Assembly: GCA_963575745.1 (NCBI GenBank)
Contig: CAUYUJ010018486.1
Coordinates: 1 to 42,500, forward strand
DNA length: 42,500 nt
DNA from: Prorocentrum cordatum
Taxonomy: Eukaryota > Sar > Dinophyceae > Prorocentrales > Prorocentraceae
Reading direction: 5' to 3'
The notes under the pieces are model-generated. The model was not told where the DNA came from. It made no database searches and saw only the letters and a program-made list of their open reading frames with translations. The translations under genes and the position numbers were made by a program. This document shows positions 8,283 to 16,210 of the stretch, one piece after another (positions within the stretch are counted from its first letter, which is position 1; each line of letters starts with the position of its first letter).

Positions 8283-11200
8283 ATGCCGCCCAAGAAGACG
8301 GAGGCGGCCTTGCTCGCAGACGTCGCAGAGCATCGTCGGTGGGCGACTGCCAATTTGACGGCCCTGAGAGCACGGGGCGGCATCGGCTTGAAGGCGAAGC
8401 TTCAGCAGAGGGCGGGGCTCGAGGAACAGCGGATTTACAAGTGGTACGTGAAGCACGCGGGCGTCGCATCTGATCATCCGACAGTTGCCGCTGCCCTGTC
8501 GGAGCTGGACGCCCTGGTCAATGACTCCCTCGGCCCGGCAGCGTCGGCGTGCCCCGACGACGCCCCGCCGGCAAAGCAGAGGCGCCTGACCGAGAGGGGT
8601 GGCGAGGCTGCTGCCTGCGCGGCGCCGTTGCAGGGCGAGTCACGGCCTGGCCAGTCGACGCCGGCAGCTCGAGGGGTTGCCCCGACGGCTTGCTCGGCTG
8701 GACACGGCCCGGCGGCTGCAGCAGCGGCCAAGGCGTCTCCCGCTTCAACGCCGCCCATCGGCATCGAAGAGACCCCGGCGAAGAGGCCTCGCCTGTTCGC
8801 CGACGGGCTCGGTGCGACGCCCGCGCAGACCACCGGCGGCCTGACGCCTTCCACCGCGGAGGCCTTGGCAAGGTCGTGCCGCAAGAGCCCGTGGGAGTCC
8901 CCGTTGGTCGACGATTCCGTGAGGCTTGCTCACCCAGGGAATCCCGCGAGAGGTGCCTCGCGGCCCGTCGAGCGGCCGCGCTTGCGCCCGCGGGAAGAGG
9001 AGCGCCTCCTGGCGGCAGTGCCGCGGAAAGCTGTGAAAGATCTGCACGTGCACGTCCGCGATGAGGCTCTGCGCCTAGGCAACGGAGAGTACCTCCCACA
9101 ATGGCGCGAGAACAAGCCAAAGTATCGACAGCTGAACTACGTGTGGAATTTGCACCAGCACGGCGAGCTCCAGGCGGCCGAGTACGCTCTGTTGGCGCAC
9201 CAGCCTCACATTATTGGCCCAGAGCTCTTCGGCGCAGTGGAGAAGGTGGAGTGCCCCGCCGCAGTGATCCCCTCGAGCAGCAGCGCCTGGCGGTGGACTT
9301 TCAAGCCGGCAGGAGTTGACGTGGAAGGACCGCAGGTGGAATCTCGGGCCGACGCGGCGCGAGCCCTGGCCGGGCTGCAGGCGCGGCTGTACCCCGAGTG
9401 GCATCACCCAGGCACTCGCGAGCAACACCTCCGCGCCCTGCTGCGCGACGACGACCGGCAGCAGCAGATGCGCGGCCTGCTCGCTCAGCCTGGCATGCGG
9501 TTCGCCAGAGCGGCCGTGCTGGGAGCAGCCGCGTCAGCGCCCCGAGACGGCCGCGCGGGCGCCGCTGGCTTCCCCAACCTGACAAACACGTGCTACATCA
9601 ATGCCGTGGTGCAGTGCTTGTACCACACGCACCCCTTCCGCGCAGACATCGAGGGCATGCAGCCGGGCGCCAGCAACATGGGGGACCGCCTGCGGGACTT
9701 GTTCTGTGCGCGCAGCTCCCCTGCTTCCACGGCCGGCGACATTCGCCCGCCGTTGGTGGCCCTTGTCCGCCAAATCTTGCAGCAGCCGCCAGGCTTTGAG
9801 TCCGGTCGCCAACAGGACGCGGCGGAGTGCCTGATGCGCGTCCTCGAGCACGCGGACCTCGGAGGAGTGCGGCGCCGCGTCTGCGGGGACGGCGCAGCCG
9901 CGAGCGTCGAGGGCATGGTGCACTGCTGCGCGGCCGAGGAGGCCCAGGTGGGTCGCGATGCGCCGCCTGTGCCCATGGCCGCCATGATCCAGGCGTCCCT
10001 CACGGGCGAGCAGGCCGTCCGTGAGGCTTCGGAGGCAGTGGTCCTCCGCGTGGAGAGCATGTACGAACAGGATGGCAGACTGTTCGCGGTGGACGCGCGG
10101 GCGGACTGGCGGGACACTGTCTTCCCCGTCAGCATTCTCAACGGAGACGCCGTTTCTTACGAGGTGGCGGCCTTCGCGCAGCACCGCGCCGCGCGCGGCG
10201 CACCACCTCTGCAGCGGATGCGCGGCGGCCACTACGTCGCCTACGTCAACAAGGGCGGGCGCTGGTTCGAGCTCGACGATGCCGTCGTGACGGAGCTGCC
10301 TGAGCCGCCTGACGCGTATCCGTACTTGGTCTTCCTGGCCCGCGCGAGGCCCAGACGGTCGATTCCGATGGGCGGGAAGCGGCGCGACCCTCGTGGGCCT
10401 GACGACGCTCTGGAGGCTGCTGCCAGGCTGTCGCGAGTGATGCCTGCGGCGTCGGGAGGGGCCGCTGCTGGCTTAGCATCCGGATCGGGCAGCGGCAGCC
10501 GCGGCTTGCCACAGGCTGCAGGCTCAGCGGCTGGTCAAGGCCGGACAGGCAGGGACTGGAGTGGCAGAGACCAGTCTGGTAGAGACGAGACTGGAAAGGA
10601 CCAGACTGGTAGGAACCGCAGCGGTCAGCCAAGGAGCATTGCTGGAGTGCACCCAGCTGCCGGGGCCGTCTGGAACGCTTCAGCTGCCGCGGACAACAGA
10701 AACCACACCCGGGCAGACCCCGAGAACAGCGCGGACAACCCTTTCAAGCGGTACGTGGATAACTGGGATCTGCGACGCACCAGCGCAGATGTGAAATGCC
10801 GCACCTGGTCGCAAAGGGCCGAGCCGTCGGGCCCCCATCCGTGCCGGCTCTGCCAGGGCCGAGACTTCGCGTTCCGCGAAGATTGGAAGAAGCACGTGGA
10901 CGACGAGCACGGTGGCGTCCAGCGCTACCGCAGCGCTCTCTTCTCGTCGCTGTCGCTGAAGCCCTATTTTGTCAAGGGAGAGGAGTGGCGCGCGATCGTG
11001 GCCAATTATGCGGAGTTCTACGCCAGGGCCGCCGTGGACTGGGAGAAGCCGACTGAGCGCATGCGTGAGCTCGCTCAGACTCCCGAGGGGTTGTCTGCAG
11101 ATGAGCGCTGGGCGCCCCGGACCCGCTGTGCGTGCGTCTTCTGCGCCAGGCTGCACTGGTCCGAGGACCTCTCCTTGGAGTTCCTAGCAGGCAAGGACTG

Positions 11201-13769
11201 CTTCATGAAGAACCCCGAGGCCGTGGCCAAGCTGTTGTCTTGGGAGGTTTACCACAAGCACTGGCCCGACATCCCCGAGGCCGAGCTCCGCGCCTCCGCC
11301 GCGCGTCTGCGCATTGGGAACACGGACACATTCCAACTTGTCCTCATGCACAAGCGGCGGGTGACGGATGCGCAGGCGTTGGGCGACGAGCGGGCCCCGG
11401 TGTGCGAGGATTGCCTGTGCGCGTTCTCTCCCCGCCACCCGCGCATGTGCAAGTTCACCTTCGCTAACCACTTGTGGCTCGGCAGGAATGGCCCGCTCTT
11501 CCGCAATGCCAACTTGTCGCACCAGATGCTCCTCGCACTCGCCCGCGTCGCGACGACCAAGGTGGTGCTGCGCCCCGAGAGCTACGACAAGCAGCGCAGC
11601 GGCGACGGGCCCACGTGGGACTTCCTCTTCCACCAGACGGGCATGGTGGGCTCCGCAATCCTCTTCGGGAACGCGTCGTGCAAGGAGGCCATGGAGCGTT
11701 TCCCTCCGGCTTCCATCAAGGACGCCTTCGCGGTGACTTTCCTGGCGGCCAAGCAGGACGCGGCGAAAGAGCAGCCGCCAGACGGCTCGGAGAATGCAGC
11801 GGGACAGTGGCGCCGCGAGGGTCTGGCTGGCGACGCCGCCAGGCAGCAGGACGCCGCCCGGCGCGCCGTCCGGGGCATCGCGCGCCTCAAGGTGAACCGC
11901 GCAGAGTTTGACTCGCAGGCGCAAGCGCTGCAGTCCACGAACGTCGTCTACAAAGACAAGGATTACGACGAGGCGCTGGTTGCCCAGTGGTGCCCCAACC
12001 CGCTGATTCCTGAGGTGCCCCCGGTGGTGTTGGACAGCGCCGTGGCCGTGCCGTTGGAGGATTCGCCCGGCGCCGTCGCGGCCGCGGGACCAGCCGACGC
12101 CACGGCGGCCGGGGCGCAGGACATGGAAGACGCAGACGTTCAGGCGGGCAAGGACTCCCGGTACGTGAGCGCGTTCAGCGAGGAGGACATCCCGGGCGCG
12201 GCCGCCTCGGCGGGGGCCTTGGAGGTGACGGCGCTGATCAAGCAGCTGGAGGAGCTGGACGCGACAGCGCAGCGCTCCGTGGCCAAGGAGACAGAGCACG
12301 CCATCGAGTCAGGCAGCGCGCTGCTGGACGAGGCGGGCAGGGAGCGAGTCTTGCAGCTCTGCGAGTCCGTTCGAAACCGCGCTGCTCGGTTGTCGCGCCC
12401 GGAGCGGGAGCTGCGGCTGCAGGAGGACCTCGCGCGCGCCGCGCTGGGCGAACCGGTCAGGCCTCGACAGGCGGGGGGGGCCGAGGCGACCATGGCGAAC
12501 CTCGAGGTGACGCGCGGCACGGCGCCCCTGTCGCTGTTCGATTGGAAGGTGTGGACGCAGGCGCGCCCGAGCCTGTGGCGCTACGGCGACGCCGGTCACC
12601 TGGACCCGAAACGAACGGGGACCTACCCGCAGTTGCTCGCCCACGAGTGGATCACGTGCCTGTGCATGCGGGAGGAGATGGAGTACACTCTGGACACCGA
12701 CGAGGAGAAGCCGTACCGCGTGCGGGAGAACGACGACGATCCAGAGGTCAACCGGTTCGCGGCGGACTGGGTGTCGTTGCACATGTTCGCCACGTTGCAC
12801 TTCTTGACGGAGCGCCACCAGTCCGCCTTCGCCTTCCTGAAGAACGGAGGCAGGAAGTGGGCCGAGAAAGTGCAGCACCTCACGCCAGATGCCCTGGCGG
12901 CGGCCGCCCGCGCTCACGCGGGTGGCGGCGGCGCGGCGGCTTTGGCAAGCAACGCCAACGTGCCCAACGTGGTTCGGGACGCCCTGAACATCATGCAGAT
13001 GGCCGTCGCGGACGTTGTCGGCACCGACGGACATCGGCGCCTCTGCCGCCACGAGGGGGTTGCCTACATGGCGCTCTTCGGGTGCCCCTTGATCTTCGCC
13101 ACCCCGAACGTAGCGGACACGAAGCAGCCACTGTTCGTCAGGGTGGAGGGCCAGGAGATCCCGCTCGACGACCGGAGCATTCCAGGCCTGCGCAGCGACG
13201 TCATCCCAAAGCACCGAGACATGATGCGGCGCGTCGCCCAGGACCCGGTCGGCCAGACCGCGTGCTTCGAGCTCATCATGCGCCTCTTCTTCATCCACGT
13301 CCTCGGCGTCCGCCCCGAGTGCGTGGGCGGCCGCCGGCGCGGCGTTCCTCCCAGGAAACGCTGCTCCTGGGACTGGTGCACCGACGGCGTGGCGGCGTCC
13401 TCGACCGCCCCGGGGATCTTTGGGCCCGCGCAAGCTTTCCGCGGAGAGATCGAGGCGCAAGGTCGGGGATCGCTCCATCCGCACATCCTGGTGTGGTTGT
13501 GCGCCCTCTCGACGCGGCAGCTCGTGCACGTGCTCCGACGCCATCCTGCTGCTTTCCGAGAGCGCCTGGGCAAGTGGATGAGGGCGTGCGTCATGGCCGT
13601 GGAGAGCACCTGCCAGAGTTCCGTAGAGGTGTTGCCGCGGCGTTTCGGGCACGTCGACCAGCGCGTGGACCCGCTGCCATTCTCTGTCATCGAACGAGAC
13701 CAGTCGCGCTTCGACGGGGCAGCGAGCTGGACGCGCTCCGCGAAGAGAAGCAGGCGGGCGCGGAGCTGA
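8283..13769 (+). CDS. Helitron RepHel polyprotein part 1: USP protease, zinc finger, DUF6570-like, HUH Rep domain
   Basis: The frame starts at an ATG and runs 1828 codons. Residues about 430-690 form a ubiquitin-specific protease. They have a Cys box (NTCYIN, Cys437), QQDAAE at 510-515, a His box (GGHYVAY, His650) and FELDD (Asp665/666), so the catalytic residues look intact; such enzymes cut ubiquitin from proteins. Cys854-x2-Cys857-x13-His871-x4-His876 is a C2H2 finger. A later CEDC...FANHLWLG segment resembles DUF6570 of Helitron proteins. Near the end, GRGSLHPHILVW (His1732, His1734) is the HUH metal site of the Helitron-like N domain, which nicks DNA in rolling-circle transposition. The frame then slips at GGGG near 13717: one more G would join FDG to SELDALREEKQ of the next part. 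A stem-loop repeat is embedded in frame at 8666-8690. Confidence 0.85.
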   Translation: MPPKKTEAALLADVAEHRRWATANLTALRARGGIGLKAKLQQRAGLEEQRIYKWYVKHAGVASDHPTVAAALSELDALVNDSLGPAASACPDDAPPAKQRRLTERGGEAAACAAPLQGESRPGQSTPAARGVAPTACSAGHGPAAAAAAKASPASTPPIGIEETPAKRPRLFADGLGATPAQTTGGLTPSTAEALARSCRKSPWESPLVDDSVRLAHPGNPARGASRPVERPRLRPREEERLLAAVPRKAVKDLHVHVRDEALRLGNGEYLPQWRENKPKYRQLNYVWNLHQHGELQAAEYALLAHQPHIIGPELFGAVEKVECPAAVIPSSSSAWRWTFKPAGVDVEGPQVESRADAARALAGLQARLYPEWHHPGTREQHLRALLRDDDRQQQMRGLLAQPGMRFARAAVLGAAASAPRDGRAGAAGFPNLTNTCYINAVVQCLYHTHPFRADIEGMQPGASNMGDRLRDLFCARSSPASTAGDIRPPLVALVRQILQQPPGFESGRQQDAAECLMRVLEHADLGGVRRRVCGDGAAASVEGMVHCCAAEEAQVGRDAPPVPMAAMIQASLTGEQAVREASEAVVLRVESMYEQDGRLFAVDARADWRDTVFPVSILNGDAVSYEVAAFAQHRAARGAPPLQRMRGGHYVAYVNKGGRWFELDDAVVTELPEPPDAYPYLVFLARARPRRSIPMGGKRRDPRGPDDALEAAARLSRVMPAASGGAAAGLASGSGSGSRGLPQAAGSAAGQGRTGRDWSGRDQSGRDETGKDQTGRNRSGQPRSIAGVHPAAGAVWNASAAADNRNHTRADPENSADNPFKRYVDNWDLRRTSADVKCRTWSQRAEPSGPHPCRLCQGRDFAFREDWKKHVDDEHGGVQRYRSALFSSLSLKPYFVKGEEWRAIVANYAEFYARAAVDWEKPTERMRELAQTPEGLSADERWAPRTRCACVFCARLHWSEDLSLEFLAGKDCFMKNPEAVAKLLSWEVYHKHWPDIPEAELRASAARLRIGNTDTFQLVLMHKRRVTDAQALGDERAPVCEDCLCAFSPRHPRMCKFTFANHLWLGRNGPLFRNANLSHQMLLALARVATTKVVLRPESYDKQRSGDGPTWDFLFHQTGMVGSAILFGNASCKEAMERFPPASIKDAFAVTFLAAKQDAAKEQPPDGSENAAGQWRREGLAGDAARQQDAARRAVRGIARLKVNRAEFDSQAQALQSTNVVYKDKDYDEALVAQWCPNPLIPEVPPVVLDSAVAVPLEDSPGAVAAAGPADATAAGAQDMEDADVQAGKDSRYVSAFSEEDIPGAAASAGALEVTALIKQLEELDATAQRSVAKETEHAIESGSALLDEAGRERVLQLCESVRNRAARLSRPERELRLQEDLARAALGEPVRPRQAGGAEATMANLEVTRGTAPLSLFDWKVWTQARPSLWRYGDAGHLDPKRTGTYPQLLAHEWITCLCMREEMEYTLDTDEEKPYRVRENDDDPEVNRFAADWVSLHMFATLHFLTERHQSAFAFLKNGGRKWAEKVQHLTPDALAAAARAHAGGGGAAALASNANVPNVVRDALNIMQMAVADVVGTDGHRRLCRHEGVAYMALFGCPLIFATPNVADTKQPLFVRVEGQEIPLDDRSIPGLRSDVIPKHRDMMRRVAQDPVGQTACFELIMRLFFIHVLGVRPECVGGRRRGVPPRKRCSWDWCTDGVAASSTAPGIFGPAQAFRGEIEAQGRGSLHPHILVWLCALSTRQLVHVLRRHPAAFRERLGKWMRACVMAVESTCQSSVEVLPRRFGHVDQRVDPLPFSVIERDQSRFDGAASWTRSAKRSRRARS
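8666..8690 (+). repeat. Stem-loop repeat inside the RepHel coding frame
   Basis: Outer arms AGCT/GGCT pair with one wobble, inner arms are GGGG/CCCC and the loop is TTG. It is translated as RGVAPTA in a low-complexity linker before the USP domain. Confidence 0.75.
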
Positions 13770-16054
13770 CCGAGGACCAGGAGACCTTCCTGGAGACCGA
13801 GGACCGGGACTCCTGGCTCCGGCCCGATCTGCCGTTGCGGGACGCCACAGGCCGCGAGTTGGCGCCGGGGGAGAAGGCACCGCCGCGGCCGTCCTCATAC
13901 GGCATGCCCATCGATGCTTTCGCCGTGGGGAAATGCCCCGCGTACCGGCGGCGCGGCCTCGTGCAGCAAGACACCGGCGCGGGCGAGCCGGCGGCCCGCG
14001 GGGTTGTCCCAACGGTCTGCTCGGACGCGCCCGCGGCTCAGTCGGGGCAGCAAGGACTCGGCCAGACGACACTCGCCGCGGACGAGGAGGCGCCGCCCCC
14101 GCCGCCGCCCCCGCCAGGAACGGAAGAGAATCGTGAGGTCTGGGAGCGCTTCTTCTCGAGGGACGTCCGGGAGCTCGCCAAGGAGACGATGACGCACGTG
14201 TGCGGAGAGAGCTGCTACAAGTACTCGGGCAACAAGACCACGAAGATCTGCCGCCACGGCTTCTACTACATCGTCACGCTTGCGGATTGGCGCAGGCGCA
14301 GGCGAGGGAAGCCTCTGCGGAACGCCATGTTCGTGGTGCGATCCTCGACGCACGGCATGCAGGGTCGTCTGTTGCACTTCCAGCTCCACCCGTCTGAGTG
14401 CATTACCAACTACGCCGGCGCCGCGGCTGGGCGCTTCAACCTGGATGCGCAGGACCTCCGACGAGTCAGCGACCCCAAAGCGTGGTTGGACGAGGGCGAG
14501 GTGCTCCCGCACGTCGGCTCGCAACCCAAGCTGGGGCACATGGGCACGCACGAGCTGGGCGATGCCGACGCTTACGTCAACCGCCCGGAGGTTCCGGAGA
14601 AGCCGCTCGCGTGGACGGACGACTGCTCGCCGGAGGAGTGGCGCGACATTATGCTGCAGTGCCAGACGGAGGACGCGGAGGGCGAGGACGCGGATGACGT
14701 GGACGCCGCGGACACCTTCGCGGACCAGCTGGAACTGGATGCCCAGGCAGCGTTCAGCGACGGCCTGAACACGGGCTTCTACATCAACTCCTACACGACG
14801 AAGCAGTGCCCCAGCATGGAGGGCGTCCTCGTGGAGATGCGGCGCGGCCTGGAGCGGCTGCAGGCGCAGCGACAGGCGCAGCAGGACAAGATGAAGCTGG
14901 AGCTGCAGCAGCGAGGAGACGACCCCGAGAAGACTCTGTCCGCCGCCGACCGGAGAGCGCTCGGGGGTAAGTCCAAGTTCGGGGAGACTCTTGATCTGGT
15001 GAAGAATCTGTCCGCATCGCACCGCCGATGCTACTGGAAGAGCGGGCCAGAGATGCTGTTCCCGATCTTCTACGGCCACCTCACCTACGCGCCCCACCGC
15101 TGCTGGACGATCTTCATCAAGAAGGGCGTCTTCCTGGCGGCGGAGGCGTGGCGACGCGAGCACGGGCGCTCTCTCCGGCACGAGGCCAAGCAGGACGGGG
15201 GCCGCGCCCCGGTGCAGTACCTCGGGCGCGGCGTCGACCCGTGCACTCTCGAGGGGTGGCGCGAGGAAAAGGACGACGACGGGCAGGCGGTGTACGTGAG
15301 CCCGGAAGGCCAGCGCTTCCCGGATATCCTGACGGCCTACGAGCACGACGTCGCGACCAAGGCGGCGCGCGACGCGCCCGATCATCGCCAGGTGGTGTCG
15401 TTCCTGGCGAAGCTCATGCAGGACATGGGCTGCGAGAGCGAGGAGGCCCCGAAGACGGGGGGCGGCTTCCGCATCGTGAGGACCACGAGCACTCTGGACG
15501 ACTGGCTGCACCGCGGCGACGACCCGGTCCTCAAGCACATGAGTTTGCAGGTGTACGCCATGTGGGTCTACCGCTGCGAGAAGCCCGACGGCCTGTGGCG
15601 AGACAAGACCCGCGCGCAGCACCTGGACTTCGACTTCGCGCCGCACTACGCGCTGTACGCGACCCACAAGCAGCGCCTGGCCCCCGAGCTCCGCGCGCCC
15701 CTCTTCGAGGGCTTCACCATGCCGACGATGAACAAAGACTGCGAGACAGCATGCTTGTACAAGCAGTTGCTCCTGAGGCCGTTGGAGGTGGAGAACTCGG
15801 AGACGCCGGAGGACGAGCGCATGCTGCGGGCGTTCGCGCCCCTGATGGAGGCCCCCGGCGCGCCCCGTGACATGAATGTGCGCGGGTCAACCTGTTTCAC
15901 GCGATCTTGGGCGCACTACGAGGCTCAGGCGGACGCGGAGGCCCGCGTCGCCGCGGCCCGCTTCCTCGCGCGGCGCGAGTGGCCCTCGATCTGGGAGACA
16001 CAGGAGGTGCAGGAGGAATTCTTCGCGCTGCACCAGGCGCGAGCGGAGGGTTAG
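13718..16054 (+). CDS. Helitron RepHel polyprotein part 2: C-terminal Rep region with two-tyrosine motif
   Basis: This is the continuation of the RepHel frame after the frameshift near 13717, read from SELDALREEKQ. It has no start of its own. A Cys/His cluster (HVCGESC, then CRHGF) near 14200-14260 matches the zinc-binding part found between the HUH and tyrosine motifs in Helitron Rep. The catalytic two-tyrosine motif is FYINSYTTK, with Tyr codons at 14780 and 14792 and Lys at 14801, giving the expected Y-x3-Y-x2-K. The tyrosines make the covalent bond to DNA during strand transfer, so the active site is intact here. The frame stops at TAG 16052-16054, but similar coding sequence continues beyond it in the same frame. 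Confidence 0.8.
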   Translation, partial: GSELDALREEKQAGAELTEDQETFLETEDRDSWLRPDLPLRDATGRELAPGEKAPPRPSSYGMPIDAFAVGKCPAYRRRGLVQQDTGAGEPAARGVVPTVCSDAPAAQSGQQGLGQTTLAADEEAPPPPPPPPGTEENREVWERFFSRDVRELAKETMTHVCGESCYKYSGNKTTKICRHGFYYIVTLADWRRRRRGKPLRNAMFVVRSSTHGMQGRLLHFQLHPSECITNYAGAAAGRFNLDAQDLRRVSDPKAWLDEGEVLPHVGSQPKLGHMGTHELGDADAYVNRPEVPEKPLAWTDDCSPEEWRDIMLQCQTEDAEGEDADDVDAADTFADQLELDAQAAFSDGLNTGFYINSYTTKQCPSMEGVLVEMRRGLERLQAQRQAQQDKMKLELQQRGDDPEKTLSAADRRALGGKSKFGETLDLVKNLSASHRRCYWKSGPEMLFPIFYGHLTYAPHRCWTIFIKKGVFLAAEAWRREHGRSLRHEAKQDGGRAPVQYLGRGVDPCTLEGWREEKDDDGQAVYVSPEGQRFPDILTAYEHDVATKAARDAPDHRQVVSFLAKLMQDMGCESEEAPKTGGGFRIVRTTSTLDDWLHRGDDPVLKHMSLQVYAMWVYRCEKPDGLWRDKTRAQHLDFDFAPHYALYATHKQRLAPELRAPLFEGFTMPTMNKDCETACLYKQLLLRPLEVENSETPEDERMLRAFAPLMEAPGAPRDMNVRGSTCFTRSWAHYEAQADAEARVAAARFLARREWPSIWETQEVQEEFFALHQARAEG
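13993..14017 (+). repeat. Stem-loop repeat inside RepHel part 2
   Basis: Outer arms GGCC/GGTC pair with one G-U, inner arms are GGGG/TCCC and the loop is TTG. It is translated as RGVVPTV in a linker between the Rep segments. Confidence 0.75.
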
Positions 16055-16210
16055 GACGCGGAGGGCGACTCGCTGGACCCCGCCCACTGCCCCGACAGAG
16101 AGAAACCCAGGGCGACGGTGCACCAGTACGTCTCCATGATAGCCATGCAGGTGGCGCCCAACCTCGAGGGAATCGCCCTGGCGCGCGAGGAGAAGAAACC
16201 CCGGCAGTAA
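16052..16210 (+). other. In-frame interval between two stop codons of the RepHel frame
   Basis: TAG at 16052-16054 and TAA at 16208-16210 lie in the same frame as the Rep part before and the helicase after. The 51 codons between them have normal coding character (HQYVSMIAMQVAPNLEG and ALAREEKK can be read). So both stops look like nonsense changes in a once continuous frame. Confidence 0.75.

Noticed and set aside
11082-11104. Another stem-loop repeat in the RepHel frame (CCCGAGGGGTTGTCTGCAG)
   Set aside because: Only the 5' half matches; the 3' arm does not pair, so it may be chance.
16052-16210. Reassignment of TAG and TAA to an amino acid
   Set aside because: Only two such codons occur in over 3400, the first gene seems to end in TAG, and the standard nuclear code is expected; nonsense mutation or sequence error is simpler.
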